Virus record (IMG/VR): IMGVR_UViG_3300020446_001812
Coordinates: 1 to 64,000 of that record
Source of the DNA: a virus
Direction: 5' to 3' (one strand)
DNA: 64,000 nt
A program made the position numbers and the translations under genes. This document shows, piece after piece, positions 43,740 through 51,974 of this stretch (positions within the stretch are counted from its first letter, which is position 1; each line of letters opens with the position of its first letter). The notes below the pieces were generated by a model. That model saw only the letters and a program-made list of their open reading frames with translations, made no database searches and was not told where the DNA came from.

Positions 43740-44670
43740 ATTTGAAATACTTTATCCAAATGTTGCTGATTTGCGTAGGGCTTACACTGATAAAGATTTA
43801 AGTAGTATTTTTAGATTACTAGATGCAAACGATGATTTACGCAAAGCAGTAATGGAAGAAAACTTACATAGTATATTTAGAATCATAAAAAATTATGATG
43901 TAGAAGAATTACGAAAAGCAGTCACAGAAAAAAATTTACACAGTATTTTCAGACTTGTAGATGACGAAGATTTACGTAAGTTTTTACTAGAGGATAATAT
44001 ATACAAATTATGGCCTTTACTACGTAGATTTACAAATACACAATTTGTAGATGCATTTAAAAGTTTTTTTATTAATAATATTGAAATTGACAATGATTGT
44101 TTTAGCAGAGGACAATTATTAAGTAAACAATGGTTAATTAAGGAATTGTTAAAAATTAATAAAAATTTAGGAACAGTGTATCTTTGTGCAGGATGGTATG
44201 CTACACTTGCAACAATGTTATTTGAAAGTAATATAAAGTTAGATAAAATTAGATCTTTTGATATAGATGAAACTTGTGTGCCTATAGCAAAAATATTTAA
44301 CAAGCCTTGGTTAAAAGAAAACTGGAAATTCCAAGCATCAACTATAGATATAAATGATATAGATTATAGAGAACACACGTATCAAGTAACAAGAGCAGAT
44401 GGTACTTCCTGCTCTGTTACTGATCAATGCGATACTGTTATAAACACAAGTTGTGAACATATTGGAAATTTTTCTAAATGGTATAACAATATTCCTGCAA
44501 ATACAATACTTGTGCTTCAAAGCAATAATTTTAATGAAGTGGAGGAACATACAAATTGTGTCAATAATATAGAAGAATTTGACAACATGACACCTATGCA
44601 AGAAACTTACTATAAAGGTGCACTTGAACTAGACAAATATACGAGGTACATGAAAATTGGATATAAATAA
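43714..44670 (+). CDS. SAM-dependent methyltransferase-like protein with N-terminal repeats
   Basis: A 318-residue protein in two parts. Residues 20-103 carry four copies of a 21-24-residue helical repeat, L-R-(R/K)-x-x-x-x-x-(D/N)-L-x-S-I-F-R-L, starting at residues 20, 42, 66 and 87. Residues about 150-318 look like a class I methyltransferase: a GTVYLCAGWYATLATMLF strand and turn, and IRSFDIDETCVPIA for the acidic ribose-binding strand. The AdoMet loop is G-W-Y rather than the common GxGxG. The ATG at 43714 has AAGGAG (43701-43706) upstream. The repeats may form a small solenoid that binds a partner. Substrate unknown. Confidence 0.55.
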   Translation: MQTQELLDKFEILYPNVADLRRAYTDKDLSSIFRLLDANDDLRKAVMEENLHSIFRIIKNYDVEELRKAVTEKNLHSIFRLVDDEDLRKFLLEDNIYKLWPLLRRFTNTQFVDAFKSFFINNIEIDNDCFSRGQLLSKQWLIKELLKINKNLGTVYLCAGWYATLATMLFESNIKLDKIRSFDIDETCVPIAKIFNKPWLKENWKFQASTIDINDIDYREHTYQVTRADGTSCSVTDQCDTVINTSCEHIGNFSKWYNNIPANTILVLQSNNFNEVEEHTNCVNNIEEFDNMTPMQETYYKGALELDKYTRYMKIGYK

Positions 44671-44893
44671 TTTTAGTCTAAGAAAATTGCAGACAGAAAG
44701 TTCCCGTGCTTTAAGTGCTATGCAAGCTACTAATAATAATATTCATCAATTCAATAAACAAGCTCATCATAATAGCCAAAATTGGTACAAAGCAGTAATT
44801 GAATGGTATATAAAAGAATATGGCGACATACCAAGTAAAGTAGGTCCGGGTAAAGATGTAAAATTAGTCTTAGGAGAAAACGTTGATACATGA
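44657..44893 (+). CDS. Small unrecognised protein, 78 residues
   Basis: A short polar protein with no match I recognise. It starts at a TTG (44657-44659), with GAGG (44643-44646) ten bases upstream, and overlaps the methyltransferase-like gene by 14 bases and the next gene by 11. The N-terminal half looks helical (LRKLQTESSRALSAMQ), followed by an Asn/His/Gln-rich section and SKVGPGKDVKLVLGE. It lies one gene ahead of a SPASM-type radical SAM gene, so a modified-peptide substrate is one possibility; a small helper subunit is another. Confidence 0.45.
   Translation: MDINNFSLRKLQTESSRALSAMQATNNNIHQFNKQAHHNSQNWYKAVIEWYIKEYGDIPSKVGPGKDVKLVLGENVDT
44872..44876 (+). promoter_or_regulatory. Ribosome binding site deciding a TTG start
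   Basis: AGGAG six bases before the TTG at 44883. The nearby ATG at 44890 reads only two codons before a stop, so the TTG is the credible start of the following 315-residue gene. Confidence 0.7.
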
Positions 44894-45830
44894 TATAAAT
44901 TTACTAATTCAAGAAAAAACCAATATTATAGAATCTTGTGTCAAATATCAAAAGAGGAAATATCCTAATAGAACAAGAGATTATGACAAGTGTAGAAGAG
45001 ATTTAAATTACATACTAGATGCAATGCTTTTTGATGTAGAGAATAACACAACACACAATACAATTTATATAGGAAACAAGTTTTGGATTAGAAACGAACG
45101 GCAGATATCAGTATACCAGGTAGAACTGGACGTTTACAATAAAATGTTTTCAATTATAGAAAATAATGAAAATTTTTCTGATGAAACAGTAAAACGTATG
45201 AAAGATTTGACAGCAATACTTTCAAATATAATTAAACAAGGACCTATGGAAGAACCAAATAGTTGGCATCATAGTGCATCGTTAAGGCTTAACACATATA
45301 ATTGGCAACTTAAAGTTCCTAAGGTCGAAGAAATTAATGGCATTTTAGATGACCTTCATAACTATTCACCTAGTAAACAAAAAATGGTAAGATACCATAT
45401 AGATGTATACAGGAATGATAATGATGAAAATAAGAAAAAAATTTATCGAGCTCATGCCGCGACTACAGAAAAAAAAGCTAGACACAATCCGCAAGTATTA
45501 GCTCCTTGGTTGTTGTTTTTTCGACCAAGAGATGAAGCAACTTTAAAGGACGATTTTAGACTTGCAGATTTTTATATGGATTTAGGTATAGCCACTAGTA
45601 ATATTATTTACAGTGCCGCAAGTAGAGGGTTGGATACAGGAATATCTAAATGTATAAATTATGATGATTTGATTAAAGAGGTAATTGGATATGTTCCAGA
45701 ATTAGTCATTGGTATTGGATATAGAAACAATGATAGACGATATATGTGTTTACATTATAATAAAATAATTGAGATCCCAGATTATGATGTTCCTAAACCA
45801 GAAATGGATGAATATATAACATATGTATAA
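44883..45830 (+). CDS. Possible two-domain protein: virion-type helical domain plus nitroreductase-like domain
   Basis: A 315-residue protein. Residues about 25-95 (RDYDKCRRDLNYILDAMLFDV ... YIGNKFW) resemble a helical module found in large marine-phage structural proteins. Residues about 200-315 resemble a nitroreductase-type flavoprotein: VLAPWLLFFRPRDE, LGIATSNIIYSAASRGLDTG, and VIGYVPELVIGIGYRN correspond to the FMN-binding strands and the Gly-rich helix. It starts at a TTG backed by a strong ribosome binding site. Such reductases handle quinones, flavins or dehalogenation. The first half of the flavin site is not obvious, so activity is uncertain. It lies directly upstream of a SPASM-like radical SAM gene. 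Confidence 0.5.
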   Translation: MIHDINLLIQEKTNIIESCVKYQKRKYPNRTRDYDKCRRDLNYILDAMLFDVENNTTHNTIYIGNKFWIRNERQISVYQVELDVYNKMFSIIENNENFSDETVKRMKDLTAILSNIIKQGPMEEPNSWHHSASLRLNTYNWQLKVPKVEEINGILDDLHNYSPSKQKMVRYHIDVYRNDNDENKKKIYRAHAATTEKKARHNPQVLAPWLLFFRPRDEATLKDDFRLADFYMDLGIATSNIIYSAASRGLDTGISKCINYDDLIKEVIGYVPELVIGIGYRNNDRRYMCLHYNKIIEIPDYDVPKPEMDEYITYV

Positions 45831-46890
45831 TTACGAAGATATTAAAACAATTCATCTAGAGGTTACACAAAATTGCCAAGCCGCATGTCCTATGTGTGAT
45901 AGAAATATGAATGGTAAAGGAATAAATCCTCATATTAATCTTGATGAGCTTTCTTATCAAGATTGTACAAATATATTTCCTGCATCTTTCATCAAACAAT
46001 TACATACTATGTACATGTGTGGCAATTTAGGTGATCCTATTGTTGCTAGAGACACATTAGAAATATTTGAATATTTCCGTTGGGCTAATCCTAACATGTG
46101 GTTAAGTATGAATACAAATGGCGGAGCAAAAAATGAAATCTGGTGGCGTAAACTTGCAAAAGTTTTTAACAATAAAGGTGCAGTAATCTTTAGTGTAGAC
46201 GGATTAGAAGATACTAATCACATATATAGACAAAATGTAGTTTGGAAAAATGTAGAACGTAATATGCGGGCATTCATCGATGCAGGTGGCAGAGCAAGAT
46301 GGGATTTTTTAATTTTTGAACATAACCAACATCAAGTAGAAGAAGCAGAAGCTCTTGCAAATGAGTGGGGTTGTGAAAAATTTATGAAAAAGAAAACTGG
46401 TAGGTTCATAACACAAGATTCAAAAAAGAAAGAGTCACACCAAGCAGTAAGTAAAAAAGGAAAAACAACTAAAGAACTTAAAAAGCCTGATAGCAAATAT
46501 CAAAATAAAGCATTAAAACAGCAAGATGCTGTAATTCAAAAATATAATACAATGGATACCTATTATGATAATGCCTTTATTGATTGTAAAGTAAAAAAAG
46601 ATAATAGTATTTTTATTACAGCAGAAGGTTTAGCACTACCTTGTTGCTGGACAGCAGGACGAATGTACAAATGGTGGCATAAAGATCCTAAAGTAGAACA
46701 AATATGGGACTTTATACCAGATAAATCTGCTTTAGATGCACGTAAAGGTTTAGACAAAGTTTTTGATACGGGCATATTTACAAATATACAGAATAGTTGG
46801 TCCAAACCAAGTTGCAAAGAAGGAAAATTAAAAGTGTGTGCAATGAAGTGTGGCACTGAATTTGATCCGTTTGGAGAGCAATTTAAATGA
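45823..46890 (+). CDS. Radical SAM protein with C-terminal SPASM-like domain (2)
   Basis: A 355-residue enzyme with the cluster motif C18-x3-C22-x2-C25 (CQAACPMC) close to its N-terminus, and TMYMCGNLGDP in the GGE position. After the core comes a lysine-rich insert (about 185-235). A C-terminal Cys set follows (DCKV, ALPCCW, SCKEGKLKVCAMKCG), which should hold an auxiliary Fe-S cluster, as in SPASM enzymes that modify peptides or sugars. Unlike most radical SAM genes in this island, it has no N-terminal twitch domain and is a separate lineage. Its neighbours are a nitroreductase-like gene and a SIS-type isomerase gene. Confidence 0.85.
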   Translation: MYNYEDIKTIHLEVTQNCQAACPMCDRNMNGKGINPHINLDELSYQDCTNIFPASFIKQLHTMYMCGNLGDPIVARDTLEIFEYFRWANPNMWLSMNTNGGAKNEIWWRKLAKVFNNKGAVIFSVDGLEDTNHIYRQNVVWKNVERNMRAFIDAGGRARWDFLIFEHNQHQVEEAEALANEWGCEKFMKKKTGRFITQDSKKKESHQAVSKKGKTTKELKKPDSKYQNKALKQQDAVIQKYNTMDTYYDNAFIDCKVKKDNSIFITAEGLALPCCWTAGRMYKWWHKDPKVEQIWDFIPDKSALDARKGLDKVFDTGIFTNIQNSWSKPSCKEGKLKVCAMKCGTEFDPFGEQFK

Positions 46891-47390
46891 TATTTAATTT
46901 CGCTACAATTGATGCTAATTTTGATGTGATAAAACAGAGTAGTCAATGGTATAACCTTGTCAATGAATTTAAAAAAGCAAAAAAGATTGGCTATATAGGA
47001 CATGGCGGTAATCTTGCAATCGCTGATCATGCATCAATAGACGCCGCAAGATTGACTGATAAACAAACCTTTAGTTTAGGTTCAGCAATATGGTGTACAT
47101 CTTTAATTAATGATCATAAAGAAAAATGGATTAGCAAATGGATAGGCATGACAGACGCAGATTTAGTTATACTTTTCACTGCAAGTGCGACAGATAAAGC
47201 ATTTGACATAGCTGTAAACCACTGCATTCAAAAAAACATAAACTATTGTGTGATATCTGGAGTAGACAAATATCCAAAACAAATACATCTAAATTTACTA
47301 ACCTATCATGAATATGAAGTAGCGGCGTTAGCGTTATCATACGAACTTTTAAATGCAGGAGGTTACCATTGTCCGGAAATAAAACAGTAG
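46887..47390 (+). CDS. SIS-domain phosphosugar isomerase-like protein
   Basis: A 167-residue protein with the SIS fold: KKIGYIGHGGNLAIADHAS near residues 32-50 is the phosphate-binding strand and loop, DADLVILFTASATDKAFDIA the second sugar-binding strand and turn, and INYCVISGVD the next strand. It is closest in layout to sedoheptulose-7-phosphate isomerase (GmhA, about 190 residues), but short. GmhA makes the heptose precursor of lipopolysaccharide. The adjacent CMP-sugar synthetase gene supports a nucleotide-sugar route. The start overlaps the radical SAM stop as ATGA. Confidence 0.68.
   Translation: MIFNFATIDANFDVIKQSSQWYNLVNEFKKAKKIGYIGHGGNLAIADHASIDAARLTDKQTFSLGSAIWCTSLINDHKEKWISKWIGMTDADLVILFTASATDKAFDIAVNHCIQKNINYCVISGVDKYPKQIHLNLLTYHEYEVAALALSYELLNAGGYHCPEIKQ
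47357..47362 (+). promoter_or_regulatory. Perfect ribosome binding site deciding a TTG start
   Basis: AGGAGG ends six bases before the TTG at 47369, inside the upstream gene. It supports TTG as the start of the CMP-sugar synthetase-like gene and a frame-shifted overlap of 22 bases. Confidence 0.8.
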
Positions 47391-48091
47391 CATTACAGAC
47401 TGCAAGAGCAGGATCAAAAAGTATTCCAAAAAAGAATTTATTAGAAGTAGACATGCATCCATTGTTTGCCCATTCTATAATGGCAGCTACAGATTGTGAT
47501 TTAATAGACAGTGTTTGGTGTAGTACTGATGACGATACTATAAAAAGTTTAAGCACCTTTTATGAATTCAATATCATAGATAGACCTTTGGAGTTATCTG
47601 GTGATGATGACAGTCATCTAGACGTTATTAGACACGGCGTTACACATATAGAAGATAACATAGGCACTTGCGATATAGTAGTTTTACTTTTAGGTAATGT
47701 TGTTGGAATTGATAGTAAAAGTTTGACTGAAGCAATCAAAATGCTAGATGGATTCGATAGCGTTGTTAGTGTAAGTAAATTTAACATGTTTAATCCGTTT
47801 AGGGCGATGCAAATAAAAAACGGAGAACTTAACACATTTATTTCACAAGATCAAATACAAAGTTCTAAGCAGGCAAATGATAAAAATAGTGCTGGTGATA
47901 TTTACTATTGTAACGGAAATTTTTGGATTATGAAACGTGATATAATATTTAAAGATGACAATAAACTTCCATTTCAATGGTTAGGTAACAAGATTCGTCC
48001 TTATGTACAAGATACATTTTTAGAGTTAGATGCACCTTGGCAAAAGGATTATGTAATACAAAGCATTAGAAATGACAAAGGTTTGAAATGA
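47369..48091 (+). CDS. CMP-sugar synthetase (acylneuraminate cytidylyltransferase-like)
   Basis: A 240-residue nucleotidyltransferase of the NeuA/PseF/KdsB group. The signature ARAGSKSIPKKNL is at residues 12-24. CSTDDDTIK, RPLELSGDDDSHLDV and a late ELDAPWQKDY carry the acidic residues used for CTP and metal. Such enzymes join CTP to a nonulosonic acid or Kdo-like sugar and release pyrophosphate. The product would feed glycosyltransferases like those upstream. No sialic-acid synthase (NeuB) is seen in the window, so the sugar may come from the host. The TTG start is backed by AGGAGG. Confidence 0.8.
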   Translation: MSGNKTVALQTARAGSKSIPKKNLLEVDMHPLFAHSIMAATDCDLIDSVWCSTDDDTIKSLSTFYEFNIIDRPLELSGDDDSHLDVIRHGVTHIEDNIGTCDIVVLLLGNVVGIDSKSLTEAIKMLDGFDSVVSVSKFNMFNPFRAMQIKNGELNTFISQDQIQSSKQANDKNSAGDIYYCNGNFWIMKRDIIFKDDNKLPFQWLGNKIRPYVQDTFLELDAPWQKDYVIQSIRNDKGLK

Positions 48092-49008
48092 ATTTTTGGG
48101 AACAAACAAAAAATATAAGGCCAGAAGAGTTTACAGATAGTAAATTATATGGTAGACGTTTTTGGAAAAACTTTCTAAAGACGCATGATTACTTTTTTGT
48201 AGAATTTCCGTTATCTATGAAAAATTATTTTTTACCTATGGGGTATTTTTTGTATACATCAAAATCAAAGAAAGATTATTTAAAATTTGTATATAAAAAG
48301 AAGACGTATGAAGAATACGTAAATTCTTGTAAATTAATACATGATACATTATGTAATTTTAATTATGAGATATTTAAAATACGCAAAGACGATCTATTTC
48401 GTGTAAAGGAATTCCCTCAATTTTGTATATTAATTAGAGAACTATACCAAAACGGATCTTACAATTATCCTTGCTGGAGATTATCAGACGGACTTGTATG
48501 TTCGCATCCTGGCCAACATTTAAATTTTTGTAAAATATTTTTAGGTATGCCTGTTAAAGGCTGGATATCTTTTCCTAAACAACGCACACAACAAAGTTTG
48601 CAATATTTACATGGCATGAACATAATTAAAAAGATTAATAATAATGATGATATAATAGATATACTAGGAACAAATATTATTTCAGCTTGTATACAAAAAT
48701 ATGATGATCAACAAGTTCCAAGCCTTTATCCTAGTATACCAAGACCAATTTGGTCTGATTATGACGGAAACGGAAACACAGCTTGGCCTTGGAACGATGT
48801 ATGGAATTTCAACGAACACCTGCGTAAATCTAGTTTTTTAAAAATTATAGATAAGATAATACAAAATCCAGACAGTGTTAATAAATTTGTTGAGGTTAAA
48901 GTAGATTTTCCTAGCAATGAAATTTTAATTAATAACTTTTTTGCTTTTTTGCTTACTGAACAACAAGAAGATAATAAATTTAAATTGAAAGTTGCCAGAC
49001 GTACTTAA
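48088..49008 (+). CDS. Unrecognised protein, 306 residues
   Basis: I do not recognise this protein. It is rich in aromatic residues, with a long Phe/Tyr/Trp-containing N-terminal half (THDYFFVEFPLSMKNYF) and a central conserved-looking core, YPCWRLSDGLVCSHPGQHL, followed by GWISFP. A polar, probably helical C-terminus closes it. The HPGQH core could be a binding or active site, as His-Pro-Gly turns often are, but no family comes to mind. No signal peptide or clear membrane segment is visible. It overlaps the CMP-sugar synthetase-like gene by ATGA. Confidence 0.5.
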   Translation: MNFWEQTKNIRPEEFTDSKLYGRRFWKNFLKTHDYFFVEFPLSMKNYFLPMGYFLYTSKSKKDYLKFVYKKKTYEEYVNSCKLIHDTLCNFNYEIFKIRKDDLFRVKEFPQFCILIRELYQNGSYNYPCWRLSDGLVCSHPGQHLNFCKIFLGMPVKGWISFPKQRTQQSLQYLHGMNIIKKINNNDDIIDILGTNIISACIQKYDDQQVPSLYPSIPRPIWSDYDGNGNTAWPWNDVWNFNEHLRKSSFLKIIDKIIQNPDSVNKFVEVKVDFPSNEILINNFFAFLLTEQQEDNKFKLKVARRT

Positions 49009-49031
49009 CATTGGCTTTTTTGCTGATAAGT

Positions 49032-50453
49032 ATGTATATAATGAAAAAAGAATTACCATCAAAAACCTTTTGTTTACTTCCTTGGGTGCATCTTAGCACA
49101 AGACCAGATGGAAGTATGCGTGTATGTTGTACAGCAAATGCAAGTTCTGTAGGGCCGACTAATGACAAAGAACATGGTGGTCAAGTTGGTATTTTAAAGA
49201 CAGAAGACGGAAAGCCTAATAATCTCAATGTTAGCGATTTTGAAACTGCCTGGAACAGTACCTACATGAAAAACGTAAGAATGCAAATGCTTAACGGTGA
49301 ACAACCTCCTAGTTGTATAAAATGTTACAAGGAAGAGGCTGCAGGTCATAATTCGAAACGTATGTGGGAAACTGAATACTGGAGACAAAGAGTTGATCTT
49401 GACCAAATAATTGCAAACACAGCAGAAGATGGCAGTGTGCCTCCTAATCTTGCATACATTGATTTAAGATTCGGTACTAAATGTCAACTAGCGTGTGTAA
49501 TGTGTTCGCCGCATGATAGTTCAGGTTGGATAAAAGATTGGAAAGCTGTATTTCCTGCTGTAGAAAATGCAAGTTTAAAAGAAACTATGCAGTGGAAAGA
49601 CAAAGGTAGTTACAATGGAAGCAGTTACAATTGGCACAAACAAAATCCTACATTTTGGAAACAGTTTTATGAACAAATGCCAAGTATGCAACAAATTTAT
49701 TTTGCAGGTGGTGAAAGTTTAATAATTGAAGAACATTATGAAATATTAGAACATGCTATCAAAATGGGTTATGCAAAAGATCTTGAACTTAGATATAACA
49801 GTAATGGAGTAGAATGGCGTGATGATCTATTTGATCTGTGGAAGCAATTCAAACTAGTACGTTTCCATTATTCTATTGATAGTATAGAAAAAATGAATGA
49901 TTATATAAGATATCCAAGTGATTGGACTAGACAAAGTCAAGTCTTTCATATACTAGATAATTATACATCTAATAATGTAGAAGTAACTGTGGCTTGTGCT
50001 GTACAAGCATTAAACATTTATTACATACCTGATTTAATAAAATGGAAATTAAATCAAGGTTTTAAAAAAATTAACATGTGGCCGTTTGGGGCAGGAGGCG
50101 TAAATTATCACTTTGTGTATCATCCGCCGCATTTAAATGTAAAGGTTTTACCTAAATGGTTTAAAGAAGAATGTCGTAAAAAGTATGAAGAATTTTATCC
50201 TTGGTGGGAGGCTAATTGGGAAAAAGGAGTACCTAGTTGGCACAAAGGAAAAGTTGATTATAATAAATGGCGGAGTGCTAGTTATGGTATAAGTAGGCTG
50301 GAAGGTATGTTAAAATTTATGGAAAGCGAAGATTGGAGCATACGTTTGCCTGAAATGAAAGAGTTTTTAGATTTGTGTGACAAACAAAGGGGCGTCACAT
50401 TTTCTGAAACTTTTCCAGAAATGAAGGATATATTTAATGTTTGCAAAAATTAA
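49032..50453 (+). CDS. Radical SAM protein with N-terminal twitch-like domain (3)
   Basis: A 473-residue enzyme if started at the ATG at 49032; another ATG at 49041 is equally possible, and neither has a strong ribosome binding site. The N-terminal Cys set TFCLLPWVHL ... RVCCTANA ... SCIKCYKEEAAG forms the twitch-like auxiliary domain. The core has C151, C155 and C158 (CQLACVMC) and IYFAGGESLI as the GGE motif. The end (SEDWSIRLPEMKEFL ... FPEMKDIF) closely parallels the protein at 54279, so the two are paralogues. A 2-oxoglutarate oxygenase-like gene overlaps its 3' end by 17 bases. Confidence 0.87.
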   Translation: MYIMKKELPSKTFCLLPWVHLSTRPDGSMRVCCTANASSVGPTNDKEHGGQVGILKTEDGKPNNLNVSDFETAWNSTYMKNVRMQMLNGEQPPSCIKCYKEEAAGHNSKRMWETEYWRQRVDLDQIIANTAEDGSVPPNLAYIDLRFGTKCQLACVMCSPHDSSGWIKDWKAVFPAVENASLKETMQWKDKGSYNGSSYNWHKQNPTFWKQFYEQMPSMQQIYFAGGESLIIEEHYEILEHAIKMGYAKDLELRYNSNGVEWRDDLFDLWKQFKLVRFHYSIDSIEKMNDYIRYPSDWTRQSQVFHILDNYTSNNVEVTVACAVQALNIYYIPDLIKWKLNQGFKKINMWPFGAGGVNYHFVYHPPHLNVKVLPKWFKEECRKKYEEFYPWWEANWEKGVPSWHKGKVDYNKWRSASYGISRLEGMLKFMESEDWSIRLPEMKEFLDLCDKQRGVTFSETFPEMKDIFNVCKN

Positions 50454-51306
50454 TAGAATAAATGATGTTGAACCATATAAAGTGTTAGAGTATGAAAATT
50501 ACATGCCAAATCTTAAAGATCAAAATGTAATTCGAAATATAGCAGAAAATTTTCAAAAAGCAATAGCACATGATATAATGTTTGACGAAGATGATTTACA
50601 ATGGCTATATGGCTTTGCATATAGTAGATGTCATACAGTGAGGCATAATGATAACGGAACAGTTTTCATAAGCGGAAATTTACAAACTATATACAAGAAG
50701 TTCAAAGATAAAATTGACAATATTATACCTGGTGCTGAAAACTCACCAGTCGTAGGTGGAAACTTTTTTATTACTCCTAGTCAATACGGTTTACATAATG
50801 ATAGTACAAGAGAAAAAGATTGGCAAGATACTTTAAAAAATACTCCTTTAGATAGTGATCGGAGACGTTTTGTTCCTTGGAGAAATGTAATTATTCCTAT
50901 ATATACATGTCTGCCAGGAGTTGAAAGCCATGGCGTATTTTTTGATCAGCGTCACATAGATTTTGCCCATGTTTATCATCATGGTAGAAAACCAGATCAA
51001 AAAGTTGCTACTACATATCCATTAGTTGATGATCATAAGGATATTGATTTTCATTTATTAGATGGAACAAAGCAAGATAGAGAAAAAAATTTATTACCAT
51101 ATAATGAAAATCACTTCGATCGTTACTTATATTATACGCCTAAAAGGAGACTTACTGGGCTAACACCAGAACTAACATGCAAATGGGAAGTAGGTAAACC
51201 TATAGTGTTTGATGCTGTTCAACTACATGCAACAAATAAAGGATTAAAGGATAGACAATGGAATACAAAAATGGGACTGTTGTTGACTTTCCTTAGAGAA
51301 ATGTAA
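50437..51306 (+). CDS. 2-oxoglutarate/Fe(II) oxygenase-like protein (1)
   Basis: A 289-residue protein with a double-stranded beta-helix pattern. H120-N-D122 in YGLHNDSTRE and H264 in VQLHATNKG would bind Fe(II); a basic residue in NTKMGLLLTF may hold 2-oxoglutarate. RRFVPWRNVIIPIYT fits the first core strands. A long insert (about 165-235) separates the two halves. Such enzymes hydroxylate proteins, lipids, sugars or small molecules and need oxygen. It overlaps the radical SAM gene before it and the SGNH gene after it. Confidence 0.65.
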   Translation: MFAKINRINDVEPYKVLEYENYMPNLKDQNVIRNIAENFQKAIAHDIMFDEDDLQWLYGFAYSRCHTVRHNDNGTVFISGNLQTIYKKFKDKIDNIIPGAENSPVVGGNFFITPSQYGLHNDSTREKDWQDTLKNTPLDSDRRRFVPWRNVIIPIYTCLPGVESHGVFFDQRHIDFAHVYHHGRKPDQKVATTYPLVDDHKDIDFHLLDGTKQDREKNLLPYNENHFDRYLYYTPKRRLTGLTPELTCKWEVGKPIVFDAVQLHATNKGLKDRQWNTKMGLLLTFLREM

Positions 51307-51974
51307 TGAAAAAACTTGCGGTATTTGGTTGTAGTTGGTCATATGGTGTTCCTGGTGTAGGTGAAAAACGTAATAGATTATATGACTGCTGGCCTATAAG
51401 ATTTGCCTTGCAAAATAAGGATTATGAGGTGTATAACTTTGCTAGAGGTGGTACGTGTGTAAATTGGAGTATTGCAAGATTATTACAATTTTTACAAACA
51501 CCTTTATCAAAAGATTGTAAAATTGTTTTTCAAGTTACACAACCATATAGATTTACTTCTAATGTAGATGTTTGTACACAAGGTAATTACAATTTTTTAC
51601 AATACGAAAATTATTTTGTAGATAGAGGTACAGATCCTATTACGCATATGCCTGGAAATATAGCACTTAGAAAATCCGTAGAAGCAAAACTTTATAGAAG
51701 TATGATAAAACATTATCCTGATACATATAGTTTTATTGAGCATGAAGCACAAATTGCTTACCTAAAAAATATTTGTGATTTTGTTTATAGGCATAATTCT
51801 ATAAATTATAAAATTTTACCAAATTTGCAAAACGAGCATACAAAAATATTTAATGTAAGAGAAAAACTTACTAAGGTAAAATGGAAAGAATATGTTGCTG
51901 ATGCTGGTGATCATTTTGGTCCTGATGGATTAGAATGGATAGCAAACATAGTCAAGGAAAAACTTAATGACTAA
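51306..51974 (+). CDS. SGNH hydrolase-like protein (2)
   Basis: A 222-residue protein with SGNH motifs: KLAVFGCSWSYGVPG near residues 3-17 (Ser nucleophile), YNFARGGTCVNWSIARL (Gly/Asn oxyanion region), IVFQVTQPYR strand and ADAGDHFGPDGLEWIA near the end, giving the D-x-x-H dyad. It parallels the protein at 40117 but is diverged. No secretion signal is visible. It is joined to the oxygenase-like gene by a one-base overlap and to the next radical SAM gene by eight bases. Removal or transfer of an acyl group during glycan assembly is a fair guess. Confidence 0.65.
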   Translation: MKKLAVFGCSWSYGVPGVGEKRNRLYDCWPIRFALQNKDYEVYNFARGGTCVNWSIARLLQFLQTPLSKDCKIVFQVTQPYRFTSNVDVCTQGNYNFLQYENYFVDRGTDPITHMPGNIALRKSVEAKLYRSMIKHYPDTYSFIEHEAQIAYLKNICDFVYRHNSINYKILPNLQNEHTKIFNVREKLTKVKWKEYVADAGDHFGPDGLEWIANIVKEKLND

